Source of the DNA: Phyllobacterium lublinensis
GTDB lineage: Bacteria > Pseudomonadota > Alphaproteobacteria > Rhizobiales > Rhizobiaceae
Reading direction: 5' to 3'
Assembly: GCF_020164435.1 (NCBI RefSeq)
Contig: NZ_JAIUDQ010000009.1
Coordinates: forward strand, 1-64,000
Length of the DNA: 64,000 nucleotides
In this document: in pieces, positions 1 to 8,018 of the stretch
How the letters are laid out: the number at the start of each line of letters is the position of its first letter
Position numbering within the stretch: position 1 is the stretch's first letter
Notes under the pieces: generated by a model
What the model saw: the letters and a program-made list of their open reading frames with translations, nothing else
Databases searched by the model: none
What the model was told of the DNA's origin: nothing
Program-made: the position numbers and the translations under genes

Positions 1-275
1 CCTTGCCACGCCCGCTTTCGCGTCTGGCCATTGAATGGTTGGGAAGACGGGCGGTCATCGAAGCGCGTCTTTTGGGTAGTGATGGTGCGATCCGAAGACC
101 GCCCGTCCGGCGACTTTTGATCGCGTCCGTTCCGCTTGGGGGGCTTCGGCGGATCGCTTGCCCTTGCGGGAACCTCACTGCCTTCGCCCCTTAAAGTGCT
201 CGTCCAGCACGCGCCGGTCTTAGTACCGGCAGGGGAACCCTTGGACGCAACTTCCCCGGACAGCGGGTGCGTCAC
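1..275 (-). CDS. possible N-terminal part of a basic, disordered protein (runs off the window)
   Basis: One minus-strand frame stays open from about position 360 down to base 1. The translated part nearest the edge is rich in Lys, Arg, Pro, Gly, Ser and Asp, as in the disordered leader of rhizobial RNA-modifying enzymes such as RluB-type pseudouridine synthases. The frame contains no ATG; a GTG at 275 is the only conventional start I could place and it has no good ribosome binding site. The folded part of the protein would lie outside the window, so no function can be assigned. Plus-strand ORFs over the same bases look less protein-like. It could equally be non-coding. Confidence 0.25.
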   Translation of the reverse strand, partial: MTHPLSGEVASKGSPAGTKTGACWTSTLRGEGSEVPARASDPPKPPKRNGRDQKSPDGRSSDRTITTQKTRFDDRPSSQPFNGQTRKRAWQ

Positions 276-450
276 CCGCCGTCGGAGGCGCCGGTCCTTC
301 TCCCACTTCGAACGGCTCCGGAAGCAGTTCCCACGGGAAGGACGGCAATGAGCATAAGCGAGGTTCGGAGGGCGTGGATAAGTTTCAGGTGATTTTTTTG
401 CAAAGGCGCTGTGCGGGATGACCAGCCGTTATCCTGACACCGCCCTCTCC

Positions 451-506
451 GTCATCCTCGGTCCTCGGGTAGCATTTTGGATCCTCGGGTCAAGCCCGAG
501 GATGAC
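451..506. repeat. REP-like palindromic repeat
   Basis: Ten-base arms GTCATCCTCG (451-460) and CGAGGATGAC (497-506) are perfect inverted repeats. Inside lies a second palindrome, CCTCGGG-TCAAG-CCCGAGG (483-501), and an extra CCTCGGGT at 463-470. Palindromes built on CCTCGGG/CCCGAGGATGAC are scattered between genes in many alphaproteobacteria. This one lies downstream of the minus-strand cyclase gene and could also act as a hairpin at its 3' end. Confidence 0.6.
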
Positions 507-583
507 GGCGGTGGGGAATCGCAGGGAGCACTATCCTGCATCGCCGTTGCTACCGAACGATGCCAATGCAGCACAGCCCACAT

Positions 584-620
584 CCCTCATGGTGAGCTTC
601 CTGAGCCCGTCGAAGCATAG
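584..620. repeat. fragment of a dispersed intergenic repeat
   Basis: The stretch beginning CCCTCATGGTGAGCTTC and continuing into CTGAGCCCGTCGAAGCAT resembles a short repeat that is common between genes in alphaproteobacteria. It is not protein coding. Recognition is by resemblance only. Confidence 0.4.
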
Positions 621-682
621 CGTCAAGGCAGGCCGTCGCAGGAGGGATAGCCCGTCCAGCCACAAACGCGCACCAGCTCCAC

Positions 683-2680
683 CTAGGCAGATCTCTTGTG
701 TATCTCCGCTTGCGCCGCCACCTCGCCAGATACCGGGCTGGGTATTTCACCCACCACTTCGTAGATTTCCAGCGCTTCGACGCGTCCTTTCGCCTGAGCC
801 GAGCCAAGCAGGCGGAAGTTGATCGCGTCGGAGCAAAGCGATTTGACGGCCGCGCTGGCCAGAATGGTGGTGCCGTAGCTTTTGTTCATCCCCTCAAGCC
901 GTGAGGCAACATTCACTGTATCGCCCATGGCGGTGTATTGCAGGCGTTCCCTGGCGCCAACGCTGCCAACGACCGCCATGCCCGTATGAATGCCATAGCG
1001 CGTGCGGAACTCCGGCAATCCCTTGCTGCGCTGGGCCTCGTTAAAGGCGCGGATTTTTTCTTCTGTTCTCAGGGCACAGCGGCAGGCGTGCTCGGCATGC
1101 CTCTCATCGGGAATAGGCGCGTTCCACATGGCAAACACAGAATCGCCGAGAAACTGAATGATCGTCCCGCCATGTTCGTCGACGGTCGTGTTGAAGATGT
1201 CGAAATACTCCGACAGCATCGCGACAACCTCTTCGGGGGTGTGGCGTTCGCTGATCGTAGTGAAATCATATATGTCCGTGAACAGTGCGGTCACGTCCTG
1301 ACGCCACGCCGCCCGGCCGGTGAACTGGCCTGACTGAATGCCCTTGCGCACGAGTTCCTTGGGGACATAGAGCGCGAAGGTAAAGATCGCATTGCGTGCC
1401 TTGTTCATCGCCTTGCCCAGCACGGAAAGCTCGCTGACATGCGAAGGAACTGCAATCGGCGTTGAAAAATCCAGATTTTGCAACCTGTTAGCCCCATCCG
1501 TTAGCAAGTCGAGCGACTTGGTGATCAATCGTGCAAGGAGCAGTGCGCAGACGATCGCCATGGCGACAACCGCTGCCGAGACGCCCAACCCCTGAAGTAG
1601 AGCGCGATTGGCGGGCGCCATCAATTCATCCATGGGAGCCGCGACGACCACGCGGTGATTGGCAAGCAGAAGCGCGGATTTGATCGGGGCCACCATGACG
1701 AGAAAGGTCCGCCCGTCGACATCAATGTTCCTTGCCGCTCCCCCCACCCACGAATCATCGGATAGCACGCTCCGGATCAACGGATCAGATGATGGTGACA
1801 ACCCGGCTTCGGCGGCGTCCTTCGGTGACAATATCCGCTCCATCATGGCCCGATCGGAATGGATGACGGGATTGCCCGAGGTATCCACTATGAACGCGAC
1901 CGTATCCGGCGACATTCGTTCGGCAGTCAGAAAATCGATGATTGTGTCGAGGACGATATCCGCTCCGACAACGACCTTGCCATTGGCACTGTGTGCTTCA
2001 GCGATTGTCATGCCGAGGGCACCGGTGGTCGCCATTTCATAGGGGCCGATGGAAACCGGCGACTTGAGACCCACGGCTGCCTTGTACCATGGTCGTGTCC
2101 GGGGGTCGTAGCCGGATGCTTTTGCCGGACGCTCGGAAATAGGGGCGCCTTCGGCATCGAGGAAAATCACGTTATTGTGCTTCCCGCCAGCGGCATCCAC
2201 CTCGATCGAGCGCACCGCTGTTTCCGCTTCGGGCGGAGCGTCGAGTGCGATGCGCCAGCCGCTCGCCTTGAGGCTTACGACGTGGAAGAACGAACCGTCC
2301 GGATAACCGACATAGGCGCCATCAATATGCGGTGACTTCGACATGCCCTCGCGCAGAACGGCTATCTTGTCATCCATACGTTCGGGCGGTGGCGACAGCA
2401 ATGAGTTGGCCACGGATGCAACGATCTCGACCAAAGTGACCGTGTCTCCAGAAAGCACACCGAACCGGTCGACGAGACGGTCCGCGAACACGCGCATGCT
2501 CGCCTTGGTATCCTCGATAGCGGCATTGCGGGCGCGGCGATAATCCAACCCAGCGAGTGTCAGGGACACCGCAATGAGCAAACTCACCATGGCAAGGCTG
2601 AGGAGGGTTCGAAGAGACCTTGTCCATTTCGAACTGTCGACATTTTCCGATGGGACCGGTGCCTGGCCTGATGTTGTCAA
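683..2680 (-). CDS. membrane-bound class III adenylate/guanylate cyclase with extracytoplasmic sensor domain
   Basis: Predicted to make cyclic AMP (or cGMP) from the nucleoside triphosphate in response to an external signal. After a short cytoplasmic start come a membrane helix, a roughly 300-residue periplasmic dCache-like region (YxDxRxRPWY-type stretch YDPRTRPWYKAA), a second helix, a HAMP-like linker and a C-terminal class III catalytic domain. The two metal-binding Asp lie in ALFTDIYDF and QFLGDSVF; MGDTVNVASRLE is the second family signature. The position that normally carries the purine-reading Lys (K-x-x-G-D) is Gln here. I chose the TTG at 2680 because GGGAAGAG precedes it; an in-frame ATG at 2767 and one at 2872 extend it with residues that do not look conserved. 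It is monocistronic and divergent from the gene at 2901. Confidence 0.85.
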   Translation of the reverse strand: MTTSGQAPVPSENVDSSKWTRSLRTLLSLAMVSLLIAVSLTLAGLDYRRARNAAIEDTKASMRVFADRLVDRFGVLSGDTVTLVEIVASVANSLLSPPPERMDDKIAVLREGMSKSPHIDGAYVGYPDGSFFHVVSLKASGWRIALDAPPEAETAVRSIEVDAAGGKHNNVIFLDAEGAPISERPAKASGYDPRTRPWYKAAVGLKSPVSIGPYEMATTGALGMTIAEAHSANGKVVVGADIVLDTIIDFLTAERMSPDTVAFIVDTSGNPVIHSDRAMMERILSPKDAAEAGLSPSSDPLIRSVLSDDSWVGGAARNIDVDGRTFLVMVAPIKSALLLANHRVVVAAPMDELMAPANRALLQGLGVSAAVVAMAIVCALLLARLITKSLDLLTDGANRLQNLDFSTPIAVPSHVSELSVLGKAMNKARNAIFTFALYVPKELVRKGIQSGQFTGRAAWRQDVTALFTDIYDFTTISERHTPEEVVAMLSEYFDIFNTTVDEHGGTIIQFLGDSVFAMWNAPIPDERHAEHACRCALRTEEKIRAFNEAQRSKGLPEFRTRYGIHTGMAVVGSVGARERLQYTAMGDTVNVASRLEGMNKSYGTTILASAAVKSLCSDAINFRLLGSAQAKGRVEALEIYEVVGEIPSPVSGEVAAQAEIHKRSA

Positions 2681-2900
2681 AGTCTGCTCTTCCCCGCAAA
2701 CGTTAGCAGGCACATTACCGCAATTCCAAAAACCTTGTAACAACAGACTGATGGACCTTGCGTTCATCCCATGATTGAAACGAGCGCCGACGCAACGAAG
2801 GGTGTAAAGCCGTCCGCTGCAGTGCTGAGGTTGTCGCGCGCCGTCCAGTATTGTTATGCTGCGGGCGGACAAGCTGATTTGGCTCTATCGGGAGGTTGGC

Positions 2901-3296
2901 ATGACATCCGGAACCAGCAAGACAGACAGCGAGGCATATGAGTTGGCGAGCAGAACCGCCGACGCGCAGCGCGCAAATCTTCCTGAGTGGCAGCGCAAGC
3001 AAATCAGCGATGATGAAATGCAAATCGGGGAAACGTGGTTTGTCTGGGGCTTCTATTGCGCGATGACCGATGATATCGACCGCAGGAAACGCCTGCTGGT
3101 AAACTATCTGAACACGAAATATCCGGACGTGAAGCACAGCCAGCGAATCGTGGACGACATCGCCAAAACCGCAGACGAAGAAAACCGGCTGTTCGATGCA
3201 ATTGCGGCAGCAGGCCGACAGGCGTACCGGGAAGGCGGCGACGGTCATCTGACGGGTATTGCGACGATTTTCCTGAACGTGATCAGGAACCACTAG
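2901..3296 (+). CDS. hypothetical protein, 131 aa
   Basis: Soluble, charged protein without signal peptide or membrane segment. It is mostly alpha-helical by composition, with the segment EWQRKQISDDEMQIGETWF and a C-terminal alanine/glycine-rich helix. I do not recognise the family. The ATG at 2901 is preceded by GGGAGG at good spacing; an upstream in-frame ATG at 2856 has none. It is transcribed divergently from the cyclase gene, which leaves room for two promoters. Function unknown. Confidence 0.7.
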   Translation: MTSGTSKTDSEAYELASRTADAQRANLPEWQRKQISDDEMQIGETWFVWGFYCAMTDDIDRRKRLLVNYLNTKYPDVKHSQRIVDDIAKTADEENRLFDAIAAAGRQAYREGGDGHLTGIATIFLNVIRNH

Positions 3297-3318
3297 ATTA
3301 AGGGAACAGATCGTCGGC

Positions 3319-3498
3319 CTATTGCGGCAGCCGCCATTCTTGCGATTGTCGCCAACCGGGAAGCTCTCCAAATTCCCGGTGGTAGTCGCGCAGTTCGGTA
3401 ACGACGACGTCGAGCAGAGCTCGCTCGCCTGGACCCCAGTCGCCGGGGTGCCACTCTTCGATCAACTCTCGAAAACGCTCCAGTGTTTCATTCGTCAT
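3319..3498 (-). CDS. small acidic protein, 59 aa
   Basis: Short soluble protein rich in Glu, Asp, Trp and Arg (LERFRELIEEWHPGDWGPGERALLDVVV). The ATG at 3498 follows GGAGGGGAGAAA and overlaps the stop of the upstream gene (ATGA), so the two small genes are probably translated together. Its 3' end faces the 3' end of the gene at 2901-3296. No family recognised. Confidence 0.6.
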   Translation of the reverse strand: MTNETLERFRELIEEWHPGDWGPGERALLDVVVTELRDYHREFGELPGWRQSQEWRLPQ

Positions 3499-3635
3499 TT
3501 TCTCCCCTCCTGCTTCATGCCTTTTCGGGGCGAATGCATGCGAAACGCGATCGCCCATACAATCGCCGCGCAGACTCCGGCGAGGATGCCGCCATATACG
3601 ATCATGCCGAGCAGAAATGTGCCTTCAGTACCCAT
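3495..3635 (-). CDS. small membrane protein, 46 aa
   Basis: One hydrophobic helix (LLGMIVYGGILAGVCAAIVW) followed by a short basic tail, so probably a single-pass inner-membrane peptide. The ATG at 3635 has GGGACGAGG upstream; a longer reading starts at 3680. Its stop codon overlaps the start of the acidic 59-aa protein by four bases. No family recognised. Confidence 0.55.
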   Translation of the reverse strand: MGTEGTFLLGMIVYGGILAGVCAAIVWAIAFRMHSPRKGMKQEGRK

Positions 3636-3850
3636 GTGCCTCGTCCCAATGCACAATACGGATGATCGATTGAACACCATTGCCCGGCGCAGGTCTATCG
3701 GGTCTTTCCCGTAAGCGCGGCGGAAATTTAACAGGCTCCCGGGGAGCCGCTGTAAGTGGCTACGCCATCAAGCATCACACGCTGTGGCAATTGGGCCTCA
3801 AAAATAAGTATCTGAAACCCGCAACGGTCACGCCGGTCCTGAGATATCGC

Positions 3851-3880
3851 TTGACATTCGAACTAGTTCGTACATTTTGA
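3851..3880 (+). promoter_or_regulatory. putative promoter with palindromic operator upstream of the TRAP genes
   Basis: TTGACA at 3851-3856 is immediately followed by a perfect 12-base palindrome, CGAACTAGTTCG (3859-3870), and a weak -10-like CATTTT. A palindrome sitting between -35 and -10 is the usual place for a repressor site. No regulator gene is adjacent, so the cognate factor would be encoded elsewhere. A strong SD with a four-codon ORF (ATG 3915, stop ending 3929) lies downstream, before dctQ. Confidence 0.45.
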
Positions 3881-3994
3881 ACAAGCGTCACGAAATCTTG
3901 GAGGAGCGACCGTGATGCGCCGCTCATAAACTGGCTTGAACTGACTCTTGTCGTCACGACAAGCCGAGATGCGGCAGATCGCTGGGAGGCGCGA

Positions 3995-4558
3995 ATGGTC
4001 CGGATAATCGAATTCTTTTTCCTGATGCTGAAGGCAGTGATTGCGCTTCTGCTTGCAGGGATGGTCGTGCTCGTCTTCGGCAATGTGGTCCTGCGCTACG
4101 CATTCAATGCCGGCATTACCTACTCGGAAGAACTGTCCCGGATCTTCTTCGTCTGGCTGACTTTCCTTGGTGCGGTCGTCGCGATGCGGGAACATGCGCA
4201 TCTCGGCATGGATTCGCTGCTTCGCCGGCTTCCCCCCTCTGGTGCGAAGGCCGCTGTGTTGTGCGGACAGGCGCTCATGCTGTGGGCGACGTGGCTCATG
4301 ATCAGCGGAAGCTGGACACAGACGCTGATCAATCTCCATGTCGCTGCGCCCGCCACCGGGATTTCCATGGGCATGTTCTATGGTGCCGGAATTGCCTTCG
4401 GGGTCCCTGCATTCCTCATCATCCTTTGGGACGCCTTTGCCATTGCGACCGGGCGGATCGATATCGCGACGGCGGAACTGGTTCGCGAGAGTGAGGATCA
4501 ACTCGCGCTTGACGAACATCCCGTTCCGCCAGTCGCCAATCCAATCGCAAAGCCGTGA
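3995..4558 (+). CDS. TRAP transporter small permease, DctQ family
   Basis: Small membrane subunit of a tripartite ATP-independent periplasmic transporter. The 187-aa protein has four predicted membrane helices and the typical DctQ segment around VVLRYAFNAGITYSEELSRIFFVWLTFLGAVVAMREHAHLG. It pairs with the large permease encoded 10 bases downstream and uses an ion gradient to import a solute delivered by the DctP protein. GGGAGG precedes the ATG. The whole operon reads dctQ-dctM-dctP followed by a dehydrogenase gene, which hints at the substrate. Confidence 0.9.
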   Translation: MVRIIEFFFLMLKAVIALLLAGMVVLVFGNVVLRYAFNAGITYSEELSRIFFVWLTFLGAVVAMREHAHLGMDSLLRRLPPSGAKAAVLCGQALMLWATWLMISGSWTQTLINLHVAAPATGISMGMFYGAGIAFGVPAFLIILWDAFAIATGRIDIATAELVRESEDQLALDEHPVPPVANPIAKP

Positions 4559-4568
4559 GGAGCGCACG

Positions 4569-5849
4569 ATGACCGTCACGATCTTTCTCGGCGCGCTGCT
4601 CGGACCAATGGCACTGGGAGTGCCGATTGCCTTCGCGCTGATCATCAGCGGGGTGGCGCTGATGATGTATCTCGGCATGTTCGACGCCCAGATCGTCGCT
4701 CAGAACGTGCTCAATGGCGCCGACAGCTTTCCACTGATGGCCGTGCCGTTCTTTCTGCTGGCCGGTGAGGTCATGAACACAGGGGGACTGTCGCGGCGGA
4801 TTGTCGATCTCGCAATGGCGATGGTCGGTCATGTGCGCGGCGGTCTCGGCTTCGTTGCCATTTTTGCTGCCTGTGTGCTTTCGAGCCTTTCCGGCTCAGC
4901 CGTGGCCGATGCTGCAGCACTCGGAGCACTGCTTTTCCCGATGATGCTGAAGTCCGGTCATGATCCGGCCCGCACGGGCGGGCTTCTGGCGTCCGCGTCC
5001 ATTATCGGCCCGATCATTCCACCCTCCATCGGCTTCATCCTTTATGGCGTCGTGGGCGGTGTCTCGATCACCAAGCTGTTTCTCGCAGGCATTTTTCCCG
5101 GCCTGCTGATCGCCGGCGCGCTGTGCATCACCTGGGCGATTGTTGCCCGCAAGGAACAGTTCGCCCTGCCCGCCAAGCAAAGCGGCGCGGTACGGCTCAA
5201 GGCTTTTCTCGACAGTATCTGGGCACTCATGCTGCCACTGATCATTATCATCGGTCTGAAGTTCGGCGTCTTCACGCCGACGGAAGCCGGCGTTGTTGCG
5301 GCAGTCTATTCGCTGTTCGTTTCCATGGTGATCTATCGCGAGCTGCCGCCCGCCAAACTGTTCCAGGTTTTCGTCGCGGCCGCGAAAATCACATCGGTGG
5401 TGATGTTCCTGGTCGCCTGCGCCGCAGTTTCCGCATGGCTGATCACGGTGGCAGACGTTCCGGGGGAACTCGCTTCACTCGTAGAACCGCTGATGGATAA
5501 CCAGACGCTTCTGCTGCTGGCCATCATGGGACTTGTGGTGGTTGTCGGTACCGCCATGGATATGACCCCGACAATCCTCATCATGACGCCGGTCCTGATG
5601 CCGATCATCAAACAGGCGGGCATAGATCCGGTATATTTTGGCGTCCTCTTCATCATCAACAATGCCATCGGCCTGATCACGCCGCCTGTCGGCACCGTGC
5701 TGAATGTGATCTGCGGCGTTTCAAAGCTTCGGATGGAAGAGCTGATGAAGGGCGTCATGCCTTTCCTGATCGCCGAACTCATCGTCCTGTTCCTGCTGGT
5801 TCTGTTTCCGGAGCTGGTGACCGTTCCAAGCTCCTGGTTCTCACGATGA
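4569..5849 (+). CDS. TRAP transporter large permease, DctM family
   Basis: Large, 12-helix-class membrane subunit (426 aa) that forms the transport channel. Family stretches are clear: LGVPIAFALIISGVALMMYLG at the N-terminus, LSGSAVADAAALG, IGPIIPPSIGFILYG and, near the C-terminus, NNAIGLITPPVGTVLNVICG. The ATG at 4569 has GAGGAGC just upstream and follows the dctQ stop. Its stop overlaps an ATG at 5846, but the downstream dctP start is better placed at 5921. Confidence 0.92.
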   Translation: MTVTIFLGALLGPMALGVPIAFALIISGVALMMYLGMFDAQIVAQNVLNGADSFPLMAVPFFLLAGEVMNTGGLSRRIVDLAMAMVGHVRGGLGFVAIFAACVLSSLSGSAVADAAALGALLFPMMLKSGHDPARTGGLLASASIIGPIIPPSIGFILYGVVGGVSITKLFLAGIFPGLLIAGALCITWAIVARKEQFALPAKQSGAVRLKAFLDSIWALMLPLIIIIGLKFGVFTPTEAGVVAAVYSLFVSMVIYRELPPAKLFQVFVAAAKITSVVMFLVACAAVSAWLITVADVPGELASLVEPLMDNQTLLLLAIMGLVVVVGTAMDMTPTILIMTPVLMPIIKQAGIDPVYFGVLFIINNAIGLITPPVGTVLNVICGVSKLRMEELMKGVMPFLIAELIVLFLLVLFPELVTVPSSWFSR

Positions 5850-5920
5850 AGATTCACGACCGGGCGCAAATATTCAACAGGCCGAAGGGAGAACCCGGCC
5901 AAACATGGGAGGAAAGAACA

Positions 5921-6937
5921 ATGATGAACCGATTGATGAAAATGGCGATAGGCGTTGCTGTTCCCCTGGTCTTGCTGGCAGCAGGTCCGGCGCTTGCGGA
6001 AATCCGTGAACACCAGCTCAAATTCGCTGCAGCCAACAACAAGGGTCATCCGCAGGTAACCGGGATGGAAAAATTCGCCGAACTCGTGGCCGAGAAGAGC
6101 GGTGGCAAGATCGAGGTCAAGCTTTTCCCCGGCGGCGTGCTTGGCGGTGACGTCCAGACCGTTTCGGCGCTGCAGGGCGGTGTGATCGAGATGACAGTGC
6201 TCAATGCCGGGATTCTGGCGGGCAATGTCAAACAGTTCGGCGCGGTAGACCTGCCCTTCCTCTTCAACAGCGGCGAGGAAGCCGACAAGGTGATGGATGG
6301 GCCTTTCGGAACCAGTCTCATGGAACTCCTGCCAAACACGGGTCTGGTCGGCCTAGGCTACTGGGAACTCGGCTTCCGCAATCTGACCAACAATCGCCAT
6401 GCGGTCAGCAAGCTCGAGGACATCAAGGGCCTGAAGATCCGTACTATCCAGTCGCCGATTCCGATCGAACTCTTCAACAGTCTTGGCGCCAATGCCGTGC
6501 CGTTGCCCTACACGGAGCTCTATACCGCGCTTGAAACGGGTACGGTCGACGGCCAGGAAAATCCGGCAGCCAATATCCTCAACGCCAAATTCTACGAAGT
6601 GCAGAAATACATGACCGTCACCCGCCACCAGTACAATCCGCAGATCGTACTGATCAGCAAGAAGTTCTGGGATGGTCTCAACGACGAGGAGAAGGCCCTC
6701 CTGCAGTCGGCGGCCACCGAGGCCCGGGACTATCAGCGCAAGGTATCGCGCGAACTGGACGCGAAGGCGATCGCGGACATCAAGGCGACCGGCATGGAGG
6801 TCACCGAACTGACGCCGGAAGAAACGCAGAAGCTCCGGGATGCGGTCAAGCCGATGATCGACAAGTTCAGTGCCGAGATCGGTGCCGATACGGTGGCTGC
6901 ACTGTTCAAGCAACTGGAGGCCGCGCGCGGACAGTAA
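5921..6937 (+). CDS. TRAP transporter substrate-binding protein, DctP family
   Basis: Periplasmic solute receptor, 338 aa. A classical signal peptide (MMNRLMKMAIGV then a hydrophobic core, cleavage near ALAEI) is followed by the DctP fold. The usual conserved elements are visible: the carboxylate-binding Arg region LKIRTIQSPIPIELFNSLGANAVPLPYTELYTALETGTVDGQENP and the downstream KKFWDGLNDEEKALLQSAA helix. Start chosen at the ATG preceded by GGAGGAAAG; an upstream ATG at 5846 would hide the signal peptide. The ligand is probably an organic acid; the next gene suggests quinate or shikimate. Confidence 0.92.
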   Translation: MMNRLMKMAIGVAVPLVLLAAGPALAEIREHQLKFAAANNKGHPQVTGMEKFAELVAEKSGGKIEVKLFPGGVLGGDVQTVSALQGGVIEMTVLNAGILAGNVKQFGAVDLPFLFNSGEEADKVMDGPFGTSLMELLPNTGLVGLGYWELGFRNLTNNRHAVSKLEDIKGLKIRTIQSPIPIELFNSLGANAVPLPYTELYTALETGTVDGQENPAANILNAKFYEVQKYMTVTRHQYNPQIVLISKKFWDGLNDEEKALLQSAATEARDYQRKVSRELDAKAIADIKATGMEVTELTPEETQKLRDAVKPMIDKFSAEIGADTVAALFKQLEAARGQ

Positions 6938-6999
6938 TGCGCATGCCGGCCTCCGCCCGCCGAAGGCCGGCAACCTCTCCAATTGGATGGAACAGGCAG

Positions 7000-7860
7000 A
7001 TGACCGAGACACTTCTCAAACCGTTGAAGGCCGGATTGATCGGTGCCGGCATACAGGCCTCGCTGACGCCGGCGATGCATATGCGCGAAGGCGCGGCCCA
7101 GGGCCTGTCCTATCGGTATGAACTGCTCGACCTCGAAGGGCGGGAGGCCACGCCGGCGCAACTGCAGCAATTGGTGCGGCATGCGGAGGCCGAAGGCTTC
7201 TTAGGCCTGAATATCACGCATCCATGCAAGCAGCTGATCATTCCGCTCCTCGACGAATTGTCGGATGAAGCCCGCAGCCTCGGCGCCGTCAATACTGTCG
7301 TCCTGAAGGATGGGCGGCGTTTTGGCCACAACACCGACTGGTGGGGCTTCAGCGAAAGCTTTCGCCGCGGCCTGCCTGACGCCGGCATGTCATCTGCGGT
7401 GCAGATCGGCGCCGGGGGAGCCGGTGTCGCGACCGCCTTTGCGATCCTTTCGCTCGGGCTCCGGACCCTGACCGTTTTCGATCAGGAAATGGCCCGCGCC
7501 GAAGCGCTGGCAATGAGCATGTCGGCGCTTTTTCCGGGCTCCGGCGTGCATGCGGGGACGGATCTTGGTTCATCAATGAAAGTGGCAGACGGGCTTATCC
7601 ACGCTACGCCAACGGGCATGGTGAAATACCCCGGCATGCCGATCCCGGCAGACATGCTGCAACCGCGCCACTGGGTGGCTGATATTGTCTACTTTCCCTT
7701 GGAAACGGCGCTGCTGGCGGAAGCAAGAAGGCGCGGCTGCAGCACGCTCGATGGTGGCGGCATGGCCGTTTTCCAGGCCGTGGGCGCCTTCCGCCTTTTC
7801 ACCGGACGCGAGCCCGATGCTGACCGCATGCTCAAGCATTTCAAGTCGCTGACCGCCTGA
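7000..7860 (+). CDS. quinate/shikimate dehydrogenase-type enzyme (AroE family)
   Basis: NAD(P)-dependent oxidoreductase of the AroE superfamily, 286 aa. The N-terminal substrate domain has QASLTPAMH (Thr where biosynthetic AroE has the second Ser of SxS), the catalytic Lys in NITHPCKQ, Asn in GAVNTVV and catalytic Asp in HNTDWWGF. The C-terminal Rossmann domain has QIGAGGAGVATA, and GGMAVFQAVGAF carries the conserved Gln. After the glycine loop comes VFDQEMARAE, an acidic residue where NADP enzymes have Asn-Arg, so NAD use is likely. Placement directly after a TRAP operon favours a catabolic role. GTP-like binding is excluded by the fold. The ATG at 7000 has only a weak SD; an ATG at 6937 overlaps the dctP stop. 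Confidence 0.85.
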   Translation: MTETLLKPLKAGLIGAGIQASLTPAMHMREGAAQGLSYRYELLDLEGREATPAQLQQLVRHAEAEGFLGLNITHPCKQLIIPLLDELSDEARSLGAVNTVVLKDGRRFGHNTDWWGFSESFRRGLPDAGMSSAVQIGAGGAGVATAFAILSLGLRTLTVFDQEMARAEALAMSMSALFPGSGVHAGTDLGSSMKVADGLIHATPTGMVKYPGMPIPADMLQPRHWVADIVYFPLETALLAEARRRGCSTLDGGGMAVFQAVGAFRLFTGREPDADRMLKHFKSLTA

Positions 7861-8018
7861 TTGCCGAGAACGGCACGGGTGCGTCTTCCAACATGTTAAC
7901 CTTACGAAAACCAAACCGTGGAAATGGCCCGCTCTAGCCTCCCAAGCTGATGTAAGTTAAGTATTGATTGGAATTTGGCATCTTCCGGGTGCTTTCAGGC
8001 GCCCTTCTTGAAACGGAG

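Larger units (their letters stand above)
276..682. other. intergenic stretch without a supported gene
   Basis: About 400 bases between the edge ORF and the cyclase gene. I see no convincing CDS or RNA gene. The only recognisable content is the two dispersed-repeat fragments listed separately (451-506 and 584-620). Confidence 0.5.

Noticed and set aside
46..107. Inverted repeat GACGGGCGGTC / GACCGCCCGTC, read as a possible structured RNA
   Set aside because: It lies inside a continuously open minus-strand frame of protein-like composition, shows no match to tmRNA, RNase P or 6S patterns, and has a 40-base loop; not enough to call an RNA gene.
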